From positions 1 to 26,622 of the forward strand of contig CAMLCW010000023.1 of assembly GCA_946478645.1 (NCBI GenBank): DNA of 26,622 nucleotides. The letters are read 5' to 3'. The translations under genes and the position numbers were made by a program. The notes below the pieces were generated by a model. It did not search any database and was not told the DNA's origin. It worked only from the letters and a program-made list of their open reading frames with translations. Shown here in pieces: positions 10,401 through 17,264 of the stretch. The stretch comes from an uncultured Variovorax sp. GTDB lineage: Bacteria; Pseudomonadota; Gammaproteobacteria; Burkholderiales; Burkholderiaceae. The stretch's first letter is position 1, and each line of letters opens with the position of its first letter.

Positions 10401-12644
10401 GTGAAGCGAGAGTCCTCGAGCCTTCAAACGGCCACCACGCCCGAGCTGGCTGTGGTCGACTATCCGTTGTCCGCCGCCACGGCCGACCGCACGCCAGTGA
10501 TGGCGAACATGCTGGCACGTGCGCGCGCATTCGCCGAGCCGCTGATCGCCGACGAAACCCTCGACACCGGCGAGAACACGCTCGCCCATGCCGACGCGGT
10601 GGCGGCCATCGTCGCGAAGATGGGCGGCTCCGAGGCGATGCAGGCGGCGAGCTACCTGGTGTATGCCTGCCAGCACCTCAACCGCCCGCAGGAAGTGATC
10701 GCCAAGGTATTCGGCGAGAATTTCGCGGCGCTCGCCGTCGAGACCACCAAGCTGGTGCGGGTGCAGGAGCAGGCGCGCTCGGCCTCGCAGGGCCACCACC
10801 TGGCCGAAGGCGCCGGGGCCGCACAGACCGAGAACGTGCGCAAGATGCTGCTGGCGTTCTCGCGCGACCTGCGCGTGGTGATGCTGCGCCTGGCGTCGCG
10901 GCTGCAGACGCTGCGGCATGCCGCAGCGAGCAAGCGGCCCGCGCCCGAGACGGTGGCGCGCGAGTCGCTGCAGGTGTTCGCGCCGCTCGCCAACCGCCTC
11001 GGCATCTGGCAGGTCAAGTGGGAGATCGAAGACCTCTCGTTTCGCTTTCTCGAGCCCGAAACGTACAAGTTGATCGCGCGCCTGCTCGACGAGAAGCGCG
11101 TCGAGCGCGAAGGCCACGTCGAGCAGCTGCGCTCGCAGCTCGAGCGGGAGCTGCAGGCCGAAGGCGTGCGCGCCACCGTGCAGGGCCGGCCGAAGAACAT
11201 CTACAGCATCGTCAAGAAGATGCGCGGCAAGTCGCTCGACTTCGCGCAGGTGTTCGACATCCTCGCGCTGCGGGTGGTGGTGCCCGACGTGAAGGACTGC
11301 TACGCCGCGCTGGCCTGGGTGCATTCGCACTTCCAGCCGATCGACGAGGAGTTCGACGACTACATCGCGCGGCCCAAGCCCAACGGCTACCAGTCGCTGC
11401 ACACCGTGGTGCGCGAGCTGGTCGACGGCAAGCCCGGCAAGCCGATCGAGATCCAGATCCGCACCGAGGAGATGCACGACCATGCCGAGCACGGCGTGGC
11501 CGCGCATTGGGCCTACAAGGAAGCCGGGCACAAGGGCTACGCCGGTGTGTGGGCCAGCGGCGAGTACGACGCGAAGATCGCCGTGCTGCGGCAACTGCTG
11601 GCCTGGGAGCGCGATCTCTCGGGCGGGCTGCAGGGGCAGGGGCTCTTCGACGACCGCATCTACGTGCTCACGCCCGATGCAGCGATCGTCGAGCTGCCGC
11701 AGGGCGCCACGCCAGTCGACTTCGCCTATACCGTGCACACCTCCCTCGGCCACCGCTGCCGTGGCGCGCGCGTGGACGGCGCGATGGTGCCGCTCAACAC
11801 GCCGCTGTCCAACGGCCAGACGGTCGAGATCATCGCGGCCAAGGAAGGCGGCCCGTCGCGCGACTGGCTCAATGGCGAACTCGGCTATCTCGCCAGCCAC
11901 CGCGCGCGTGCCAAGGTGCGCGCCTGGTTCAATGCGCAGATCACGCACGAGACCGTCGCGCGCGGACGCGAGGCCGTCGAGAAGCTGCTGCAGCGCGAAG
12001 GCAAGACTTCGACGCGGCTCGAGGACCTGGCGTCCCAGCTCGGCTTCAAGTCGGCGGACCAGCTGTTCGAGGTGGTGGGCAAGGACGAGTTCTCGCTGCG
12101 CAACATCGAGGTGCTGCTGCGTCCGCCGGAGCCCGCGCCCAATCCGGACGACGGCGTTCACTTCAAGAAGCCGCGCGCCAGCGAAAAGTCGGGCAAAGGC
12201 GGCGTGCTGGTCGTGGGTGTCTCTTCACTGATGACGCAGCTCGCCAAGTGCTGCAAGCCGGCGCCGCCCGACGCCATCGGCGGCTTCGTGACGCGCGGCC
12301 ATGGCGTGAGCGTGCACCGCAGCGACTGCAGCAACTTCCGCACGATGGCTGCGCGCGACAGCGGGCGCGTGATCGATGTCGAATGGGGTGCCGCGAAGGG
12401 CGGCGAGTCCCCGATGTACGCCGTCGACGTGGCGGTGGAAGCGCTGGATCGGCAGGGCCTGCTGCGCGACATCTCCGATGTGTTCGCACGCGAGAAGATG
12501 AACGTCATCGGCGTGCAGACGCAGTCGGTCAAGGGCACCGCATGGATGACGTTCACCGTCGAGATCACCGACGCGGCCCGGCTGGCGCAGGTGCTCGGCG
12601 CGGTGACCGCGGTCGCGGGCGTGCGATCTGCACGTCGCCGCTGA
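10401..12644 (+). CDS. relA: GTP pyrophosphokinase RelA
   Basis: The 747-residue product makes (p)ppGpp from ATP and GTP/GDP on starved ribosomes. The N-terminal hydrolase-like domain has lost its HD pair (ACQHLN at 89-94 replaces the HD motif), typical of synthetase-only RelA. The synthetase domain has RPKNIYSIVKKM (from R263), FDILALRV and EEFDDYIARPKPNGYQSLHT. A TGS domain (about 415-476), the CC zinc-finger segment AKCCKPAPPD near residue 617 and a C-terminal ACT domain (about 670-747) follow. GTG 10401 has GAGG at good spacing and lies 7 bases after the hydrolase, so the two are probably co-transcribed. It is the last host protein gene before the prophage. Confidence 0.95.
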   Translation: MKRESSSLQTATTPELAVVDYPLSAATADRTPVMANMLARARAFAEPLIADETLDTGENTLAHADAVAAIVAKMGGSEAMQAASYLVYACQHLNRPQEVIAKVFGENFAALAVETTKLVRVQEQARSASQGHHLAEGAGAAQTENVRKMLLAFSRDLRVVMLRLASRLQTLRHAAASKRPAPETVARESLQVFAPLANRLGIWQVKWEIEDLSFRFLEPETYKLIARLLDEKRVEREGHVEQLRSQLERELQAEGVRATVQGRPKNIYSIVKKMRGKSLDFAQVFDILALRVVVPDVKDCYAALAWVHSHFQPIDEEFDDYIARPKPNGYQSLHTVVRELVDGKPGKPIEIQIRTEEMHDHAEHGVAAHWAYKEAGHKGYAGVWASGEYDAKIAVLRQLLAWERDLSGGLQGQGLFDDRIYVLTPDAAIVELPQGATPVDFAYTVHTSLGHRCRGARVDGAMVPLNTPLSNGQTVEIIAAKEGGPSRDWLNGELGYLASHRARAKVRAWFNAQITHETVARGREAVEKLLQREGKTSTRLEDLASQLGFKSADQLFEVVGKDEFSLRNIEVLLRPPEPAPNPDDGVHFKKPRASEKSGKGGVLVVGVSSLMTQLAKCCKPAPPDAIGGFVTRGHGVSVHRSDCSNFRTMAARDSGRVIDVEWGAAKGGESPMYAVDVAVEALDRQGLLRDISDVFAREKMNVIGVQTQSVKGTAWMTFTVEITDAARLAQVLGAVTAVAGVRSARRR

Positions 12645-12670
12645 AAAACAGTGTTTTCTCCTGCTACAAT
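12641..12670 (+). promoter_or_regulatory. Possible promoter of tRNA-Val
   Basis: TACAAT at 12665-12670 lies 24 bases before the tRNA 5' end. CTGAAA (12641-12646) is a weak -35 at 18-bp spacing. A small dyad (AAAACA/TGTTTT, 12645-12657) sits inside and could also help end relA transcription. Confidence 0.4.
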
Positions 12671-13980
12671 AGCGGCTTCTCGGACACATCCTTAGGCGCG
12701 TAGCTCAGCTGGTTAGAGCACCACCTTGACATGGTGGGGGTCGTTGGTTCGAGTCCAATCGCGCCTACCAGATTTTCCCTCTGAAGAAGACCAGTCTTCA
12801 GGCTCTCGGGGACATTTGAGGGACATTTAATTGTCCCGAGCATTGCTTCCAGCTTTGCTTTTTCTCTGCCCAAGTCGGCACCATCGATCCACTTCGCATA
12901 GACCGTGAACAGCATCTTGGCGTTCGCGTGCCCCATCTGCCGGGACACGTACGTCGGGTTGACCTCGCCGCGCAGCGCGTTCGTCGCGTAGGTGTGGCGC
13001 GTCTGGTACGGCCTGCGCCAGCGGATGCCGCAGGCGCGCAGGGTGGGGCGCCAGAACGTATCCCGTTGGCTCCGCTCGTCGTGCCAGGGGCGGCCGGTGA
13101 TTGGGTTCTCGAAGATGTAGCGCCCCTGCGCCTTGTCCTGCTCGGTCTCGCCGCCGACTGACGTCCACGGCTTCATCGCCTCGAGCGCCGCGAGCGCGCG
13201 ATCCACGAGGTCCACATCGCGCGCGTTGTAGGTCTTCAGCGGCTTCTCTTCGCCGGTGGTCTTGGCTCGCTCCACGCGGATGCTGCCGCTGTTCCAGTCC
13301 ACGTCGCCCCACCGCAGCGCGATGATTTCCTCGGGCCGCATGCCGGTCATGAAGGCGAACTCGAAGTAGGCCCAGGCGCGCACGTCGTAGCGGCGCTTCA
13401 GGTGCGCCAGGATCTGCTCCATCTCGGCTGGGCTGAGCGGGTCCGGCTTGGGAGCCTGGTGCTTGCTGTTCTCGATCCCGTCCATGGGGTTGTCGGTCTT
13501 CAGCGTGCGGCCGGCCAACTTGAACACGCCGCGCAGCACGATGAGGTAGTTGTTCAGGAGCTTCGCGGACGCCCACGGCTCCTTTCCGATCTTGGCCGCG
13601 ACCGCGGCATGGTCCAGCTTCCTCATCGGCGTCTCGGCGCCGAACAGCCCCTTCCAGACCCCCAGCGCGTTGCGGTACTGGACTAAGGTCTTGGTGGCCA
13701 GCTGACCCTTGGTCTCGTACCAGAGGTCGCACCACTGGCCGAAGTTGCGCTCCGGCTCGGCGGCCGCCTTCGCCTGGGGCGCGTCAGGGAACCAGTCCGC
13801 CCAGACGAAGGTGCCCTTGGCGATCGCCTGCCGCACCCGGATCACTAGCTTCTCGGCCGCGCGGGCGTTCGCCGCGGTCGGCGGCAGGTTGACGGTCACG
13901 CGCTGGCGCGCGCCGTTCAACGTGAAATTTACCCGGATGTTTTTCTCGCGTAGCTCTACACCACTGCCCTCACGCCCCAT
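12664..13980 (-). CDS. int: Phage tyrosine integrase
   Basis: A 438-residue tyrosine recombinase for phage integration and excision. Residues about 7-57 are an Arm-type DNA-binding domain (DUF3596-like). A core-binding SAM-like domain spans about 75-170, and the catalytic domain about 180-380. Catalytic residues are R215 (MRPEE), probably K240, R328 (QTRHTYA), H351 (MGH) and Y361. The usual first histidine of HxxR is Y325. The frame continues past the normal end (about residue 385) through GLEPTTPTMSRW and neighbouring residues (404-429), which are the antisense reading of tRNA-Val. In excised phage DNA this tail must differ. ATG 13980 is preferred; the excisionase-like gene ends 18 bases upstream. 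Confidence 0.93.
   Translation of the reverse strand: MGREGSGVELREKNIRVNFTLNGARQRVTVNLPPTAANARAAEKLVIRVRQAIAKGTFVWADWFPDAPQAKAAAEPERNFGQWCDLWYETKGQLATKTLVQYRNALGVWKGLFGAETPMRKLDHAAVAAKIGKEPWASAKLLNNYLIVLRGVFKLAGRTLKTDNPMDGIENSKHQAPKPDPLSPAEMEQILAHLKRRYDVRAWAYFEFAFMTGMRPEEIIALRWGDVDWNSGSIRVERAKTTGEEKPLKTYNARDVDLVDRALAALEAMKPWTSVGGETEQDKAQGRYIFENPITGRPWHDERSQRDTFWRPTLRACGIRWRRPYQTRHTYATNALRGEVNPTYVSRQMGHANAKMLFTVYAKWIDGADLGREKAKLEAMLGTIKCPSNVPESLKTGLLQRENLVGAIGLEPTTPTMSRWCSNQLSYAPKDVSEKPLL
12694..12770 (+). tRNA. tRNA-Val (anticodon GAC)
   Basis: The 77-base cloverleaf includes an encoded CCA end. The acceptor stem pairs AGGCGCG with CGCGCCU, the D stem GCUC with GAGC, the anticodon stem CCACC with GGUGG, and the T stem GUUGG with CCAAU. 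The anticodon loop reads UUGACAU, so the anticodon is GAC, for valine codons GUC and GUU. The integrase reading frame runs antisense through all of it. The tRNA is complete, as expected when a phage attachment site duplicates the tRNA 3' end. Confidence 0.97.
12730..12770. other. Likely attL core within the 3' part of tRNA-Val
   Basis: An integrase gene pointing at an intact tRNA from the phage side is the classic layout of attL. The core most likely covers some of the anticodon-to-CCA part of the tRNA. Its exact ends need attR, which is outside the window; the coordinates are approximate. Confidence 0.5.
12805..12840. repeat. GGGACA repeats and dyad at the attL-proximal end of int
   Basis: GGGACATTT occurs at 12809-12817 and 12820-12828, and the inverse TTGTCCC at 12831-12837. 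CTCGGGGACA (12805-12814) also pairs with TGTCCCGAG (12832-12840) with one bulged base. All lie inside the int frame. They could be arm-type integrase or Xis sites, or coincidence of coding sequence. Confidence 0.35.
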
Positions 13981-13998
13981 GCCCGACTCCTTCCTCGA

Positions 13999-14199
13999 TC
14001 AATTCGCCTTCTCGACCCATCGTTCGTATTCCTTCATGTCGATGAGGACGTTGCCGTCCACTTTGCGCCAGTGCTTGCCTTCTAGCCAGATGCCGCGTTC
14101 GCGCTTGCGATCGATCGCTTTTGGTGTGAGACCCGTCAAGGTCGCCGCCAGCCGCACCGTCACGAATCTCGCTGGTGTCAATAGAACTGTGTTGTCCAT
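13999..14199 (-). CDS. xis: Excisionase-like HTH protein
   Basis: A 66-residue protein with a MerR-like winged-helix pattern: RFVTVRLAATLTGLTPKAIDRKRERGIW, then a wing with LEGKHWRKVDGNVLIDMKEYERWVE. Small proteins of this pattern next to integrases direct excision by bending DNA at att sites. It lies immediately upstream of int on the same strand, so it is transcribed before it. No clear Shine-Dalgarno precedes ATG 14199; the leader is A-rich. It could instead regulate int. Confidence 0.83.
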   Translation of the reverse strand: MDNTVLLTPARFVTVRLAATLTGLTPKAIDRKRERGIWLEGKHWRKVDGNVLIDMKEYERWVEKAN

Positions 14200-14530
14200 T
14201 GTGAGAACCCGTTTATTTTTGTTCTTGTCGGGGGTGTTGAAAGGCTCGAAGCGAGCCTGTCCATAGATCGAAGGCAGCGGGTTAGCCGGCTAGGACGGGG
14301 CGTCGTGCGATGTTCTGAAAACAGAGCGCGCCCTTGCCAATGTGCGGCCTGATCACGCCTTCCAAACGAAGCGAAGTTGCTGCAGCAAGATTGAACTGCG
14401 GCCAATACGCGACACAGCGTTTGCGGCGGATCTATACCTGCGCCGCGGGGAGGGTACCAATATGCCGCACCCGCAAAAAAGGCCGGTGAGTTGCCCCACC
14501 GGCCTTTTGAGCACAAAGCTCCAATTCCGC
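14200..14530. other. Non-coding stretch upstream of xis
   Basis: No convincing gene is seen in about 330 bases. Content: the A-rich leader of xis (14200-14226), a 10-bp palindrome TAGCCGGCTA (14283-14292), and the terminator at 14475-14508. A minus-strand frame of 112 codons (14178-14516) overlaps xis and the terminator and has no family features. The promoter for xis-int is expected here but I cannot place it. Confidence 0.6.
14475..14508 (-). terminator. Strong hairpin terminator, usable in both directions
   Basis: GGCCGGTG (14481-14488) pairs with CACCGGCC (14497-14504) around an 8-base loop. Six A on the left give a T run on the minus strand; TTTT on the right serves the plus strand. It lies 23 bases after the stop of the 53-aa gene. 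Confidence 0.85.
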
Positions 14531-14692
14531 CTATTTCTTGCGGATCGGCGCGGGCATCGGTTTGGTCACAACCGTCGGCCGCGCGGGACGAACAATCGTC
14601 TCCACGACGGTCGTAGTGGGACGACGAATCGCCTCACGAACGGGGATGAACTCACCAGTGCGGGCGTCGCGCCCGATTTGCGTTTTGCTCAT
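14531..14692 (-). CDS. 53-aa basic phage protein
   Basis: The frame from ATG 14692 encodes 53 residues beginning MSKTQIGRDARTGEFIPVRE. It has GAGGT 6 bases before the start and is followed at once by a strong terminator. Short proteins with a GRDA-x-TG-x-FIPV-x-EA opening and a Thr/Val/Lys-rich, basic tail ending RKK are, as far as I recall, widespread small hypotheticals, sometimes misnamed. The rest of the chain is proline- and valine-rich with little helix. No function can be assigned; a nucleic-acid-binding role is only suggested by the charge. It appears to be a separate transcription unit between two terminators. Confidence 0.75.
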   Translation of the reverse strand: MSKTQIGRDARTGEFIPVREAIRRPTTTVVETIVRPARPTVVTKPMPAPIRKK

Positions 14693-14746
14693 GGTATTAC
14701 CTCATAGGTTAGAGCGTCTTTGCTGTCCACCTTCGAGCAATCATGG

Positions 14747-14773
14747 CAAGATGACGAGGTCATCAACATCTTG
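14747..14773. promoter_or_regulatory. Nested dyad upstream of the 53-aa gene
   Basis: GATGAC (14750-14755) and GTCATC (14759-14764) form one dyad, and CAAGATG (14747-14753) and CATCTTG (14767-14773) an overlapping one. The element lies about 55-80 bases upstream of ATG 14692, where an operator or alternative leader hairpin would sit. Confidence 0.35.
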
Positions 14774-14810
14774 TTGAGTACACGTACCCCCGACAGCAAT
14801 GTAGGGGTTG

Positions 14811-14840
14811 AAAAGCCGGGGCCGGAATCCCCGGCTTTTT
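14811..14840. terminator. Hairpin terminator, usable in both directions
   Basis: GCCGGGG (14815-14821) pairs with CCCCGGC (14829-14835) around a 7-base loop, flanked by AAAA and TTTTT. On the minus strand it would end any transcript from 14840-15080; on the plus strand it has the stronger T run. Confidence 0.8.
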
Positions 14841-14889
14841 CTTTGGGCGATCGAATTCTAGGCTGCGGCAAGTACTAACGACCGATGCC

Positions 14890-14898
14890 TTACCCACA
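14890..14898 (+). promoter_or_regulatory. DnaA-box-like site, one mismatch
   Basis: TTACCCACA differs from the consensus TTATCCACA at one position. It is in the same orientation as the perfect box 167 bases to the right, and both are followed by GGT. Confidence 0.35.
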
Positions 14899-14993
14899 GG
14901 TGAACAAGAATCCGCTGCATGGTGGTGTTGGCCCTTGACAGATACTTCCGGTACCCTGACGAGAGTGCGCTAAGTCGTTGATTTATATGACGC

Positions 14994-15009
14994 TGTTTCA
15001 CGTGAGAAC
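14994..15009. promoter_or_regulatory. parS-like ParB-binding sequence
   Basis: TGTTTCACGTGAGAAC matches the chromosomal parS consensus TGTTTCACGTGAAACA at 13 of 16 positions, including the first twelve in a row and the whole left half-site. The right half-site is imperfect. A 12-base match is not expected by chance in a window this size. Confidence 0.5.
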
Positions 15010-15056
15010 TGGCATGTATCAATAAGTCTAAATTGAAAAAGATTGCAATAACAACC

Positions 15057-15065
15057 TTATCCACA
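15057..15065 (+). promoter_or_regulatory. Perfect DnaA box
   Basis: TTATCCACA is an exact match to the DnaA box consensus, 48 bases from the parS-like site and next to the most AT-rich part. A single 9-base match alone is weak evidence. Confidence 0.4.
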
Positions 15066-15080
15066 GGTTATTGAAAGAAC

Positions 15081-15120
15081 AAAAACACCACATGCACTGA
15101 GTTTCCGATCAGCCTGTGGT
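15081..15120 (-). terminator. Terminator of the phage replication operon
   Basis: On the minus strand ACCACA and TGTGGT (15120-15115 and 15092-15087) form the outer stem, CTGA and TCAG an inner stem, and the 3' side runs into GTTTTTG. It is 15 bases past the sbcC stop. The stem has an internal loop, so strength is uncertain. Confidence 0.6.
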
Positions 15121-15134
15121 TTCAAACAGATTGC

Positions 15135-17264
15135 TCAGATCGTGATGACGTTGTCGGCGACCGACTCGCTGATGTCCTCGTGGGTCACCAGCAGCGTCTG
15201 CGGGAAGCCGCAGGTCACCAGGAAGCCGAGCATCAGCTCGGTGCGTTCGCCGTCCATGGCTGCCGCCGGCTCGTCAAGCACGAGGAACGGCGCCGTGGGC
15301 AGGAACGTGCGCGTCAGCGCCACGCGGATCGCCAGGCCCAGGATGTCCAGCGTCGACCCCGACAACGTCGTGGCCGTGTGTCCGTCCACCTTGAAACCGT
15401 CCGAGTCCTTGGTGACGCGCGACTTCACGCCGCGCATTTCCGAGAAGTACTTGCCGACCGCGGCCAGCACCAGGTTCCACAGCTTGTCGGCGATGACCGG
15501 GCGCGCCGCGCGCACCGCCTTCAGCAGGCCGTTGTTGAAGGCCAGCTCGGTCAACTCCTTGCGGCGGGCCGCCAGCGTGCGCTCGGCCATGTCTGCTGCG
15601 TTCACCGCGCGCTGGTAGGCCTCGAGCGCGGCTTGCTTGCCGCGCACCTCGTTATCCAGGTTGCGCTGGCACGCGCGAACCTCGCCACTGACCTCTGCGC
15701 GGCGCGCCTGGGCAGCCACGCAGGCCTTCTGCGCCGGCGCCGGATCGACGATCGGCAGGGACGCGCACTTAGCCTTGGCGGCGTCGAGCTCGGCCCGGTA
15801 GGCGTCGAATTCCTTGGCGGCCGCATCGGCCTGGCCGGAAGCGATGTCGAACGCCCGCACGGCCTTCTCGTGCGCGACGATCTGCTGCTCGATGGCTGCG
15901 ATCTCGGCCGCGGCGTTGTCGGGGATCTCGCCACCGATCCACTCGAGCGTCGGGGGGAGGAGTGCGTCCGACACCTTCAGGTACTTGCCCAGACGGTCGA
16001 TCGCCTGCAGACGCGGGGCCGACTCCTTCTGGACCGCCTCGAGCGCACGCAGGTACTCGAGCAGTTCGGTGTGCTCCTTCATGGCGGTCTCGAGCTTGAG
16101 GCGGGCGGCATCTGCTTCCGCCTTCAGCTCGGCGTTGCGCGCTGCCACTTCGGGCAGGTGGCTGATGTCCTGGCCGCAAGTCGCGCAGCTTCCGGTGGAG
16201 ATCTTCGACTCAGCCAGGGCTGCGGTTCGCTCCAGGCCTGAAATCGTGGAGGCCTTGGCCTGCACGTCCCTGCGGGTTGCGGTGATGTCAGCCACCAATG
16301 CCTCGTAGACGCCCTCGTAGCGGTCGTCCTTCGCGAGCTGTGGTTCCGCCAGGAACGGCTCAGCGGCCGCGCGCGAACCGCGCACGACCTCGAGCTGGCT
16401 CAGCTGAAGCACCCGGGCGCGCAGCGCGGCCAGGTCGACGGCGGCCGGCTCGGCGACTCCGCGGGCTTCCTCGAGCTTCAGCCGTGCGCGTTGAAGGCGT
16501 GCGGCGGCCGTCCCGACAGCGCCGTCGGCAGCTGCGCGCTCCTTGGCCTGGTCGGTGAGCTTGTTCGCTTCGGTGTGCAGCTCGGCGATCTGCGCATCAA
16601 GCAGGGTGAGCGCGTCCTCGGCTGCGGCAAGCTCCGCCTGCCGCGCGGCGATCTCCCGGTCGTAGGCCTCGACGTCGACGGGGGTCGCCTCGGCGCGCGC
16701 CTGGTCGAGCTGGATCTCGGCGTTGGCGATGGCGGCTTCCGCCACCTTCGGGCTGCCCAGCGTGAGCGTGCCTTCCATCGTCTCGATGAGGTTGTCGAGC
16801 TGGTCGAACTCAGCGAGCTGCTCGATCAGCTTCGTGGTCTCTGCCGCGCCCTTCTCGAGCGCGCCGCGGATCTCGTTCTGGTTGGCCAGCATCAGGCGCG
16901 AGGCGCTGACGGCGTCCGCTTTCAGCAGCTTGGCCACGAAGGCCGTGCACTCGTTCTGGCCGGTGACGATGCCGCCGTCGTAGGTGATCTCGGCGCCGGA
17001 CTTGCCGCGCTTGATCGTGTAGACGACCGAGTCGACGACGAACTCGAGGAGCACCTTCAGCGACGCCTCGGGCTCGCCCCAGGTCACTGCTTCGGAAAGC
17101 GACATCGGGAGCGCTTTCGCGCCGAAAAGCGCGTAGCAGATCGCACGGATGAGTGTCGACTTGCCGGCCTCGTTCGAGCCGCGCAGCGCGCTGATGCCGG
17201 CGTTGAACACCACCTCGAGGTGACGGTGGCGCTGGAAGTTGGTGAGGATGATCTTGTTAAGCAT
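15135..17264 (-). CDS. sbcC: SbcC-like recombination ATPase
   Basis: A 709-residue SMC/Rad50-type ATPase, partner of the SbcD nuclease in opening and trimming DNA ends and hairpins. Walker A is GSNEAGKST (29-37). Long coiled-coil arms (about 175-350 and 375-580) flank a zinc-hook CATC (C360, C363). The ABC signature LSGS is at 634-637, Walker B FLVLDEP at 660-666, and the H-loop H695. It is much shorter than E. coli SbcC (about 1050), through shorter arms, as in phage gp46-type proteins. The start overlaps the thyX-like gene by 8 bases. It is the last gene of the operon. Confidence 0.92.
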   Translation of the reverse strand: MLNKIILTNFQRHRHLEVVFNAGISALRGSNEAGKSTLIRAICYALFGAKALPMSLSEAVTWGEPEASLKVLLEFVVDSVVYTIKRGKSGAEITYDGGIVTGQNECTAFVAKLLKADAVSASRLMLANQNEIRGALEKGAAETTKLIEQLAEFDQLDNLIETMEGTLTLGSPKVAEAAIANAEIQLDQARAEATPVDVEAYDREIAARQAELAAAEDALTLLDAQIAELHTEANKLTDQAKERAAADGAVGTAAARLQRARLKLEEARGVAEPAAVDLAALRARVLQLSQLEVVRGSRAAAEPFLAEPQLAKDDRYEGVYEALVADITATRRDVQAKASTISGLERTAALAESKISTGSCATCGQDISHLPEVAARNAELKAEADAARLKLETAMKEHTELLEYLRALEAVQKESAPRLQAIDRLGKYLKVSDALLPPTLEWIGGEIPDNAAAEIAAIEQQIVAHEKAVRAFDIASGQADAAAKEFDAYRAELDAAKAKCASLPIVDPAPAQKACVAAQARRAEVSGEVRACQRNLDNEVRGKQAALEAYQRAVNAADMAERTLAARRKELTELAFNNGLLKAVRAARPVIADKLWNLVLAAVGKYFSEMRGVKSRVTKDSDGFKVDGHTATTLSGSTLDILGLAIRVALTRTFLPTAPFLVLDEPAAAMDGERTELMLGFLVTCGFPQTLLVTHEDISESVADNVITI

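Larger units (their letters stand above)
14841..15080. other. AT-rich non-coding region with parS-like and DnaA-box sites
   Basis: This stretch is clearly richer in A+T than its surroundings, above all 14965-15060. It lies between two terminators and contains a parS-like sequence and two DnaA-box-like sequences, listed separately. A 68-codon minus-strand frame (14858-15064) has only a GTG start, no Shine-Dalgarno and no family features. The layout suggests a replication or partition site, or a small RNA ending at the 14811 terminator. Confidence 0.5.

Noticed and set aside
10401..10700. Loss of the HD pair in the RelA hydrolase domain as a novelty
   Set aside because: Loss of this motif is normal for synthetase-only RelA proteins.
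11018..12703. 561-codon plus-strand frame overlapping relA and the tRNA
   Set aside because: Frame-shifted shadow of relA, rich in Arg/Ala, and it runs into the tRNA.
14178..14516. 112-codon minus-strand frame upstream of xis
   Set aside because: It spans a strong terminator and overlaps xis, with no Shine-Dalgarno or family pattern.
14689..14871. 60-codon minus-strand frame overlapping the 14811 terminator
   Set aside because: It reads through the terminator hairpin and ends inside the start of the better supported 53-aa gene.
14858..15064. 68-codon minus-strand frame in the AT-rich region
   Set aside because: GTG start lies within the DnaA box, no Shine-Dalgarno, no protein pattern. A small RNA or origin explains the region better.
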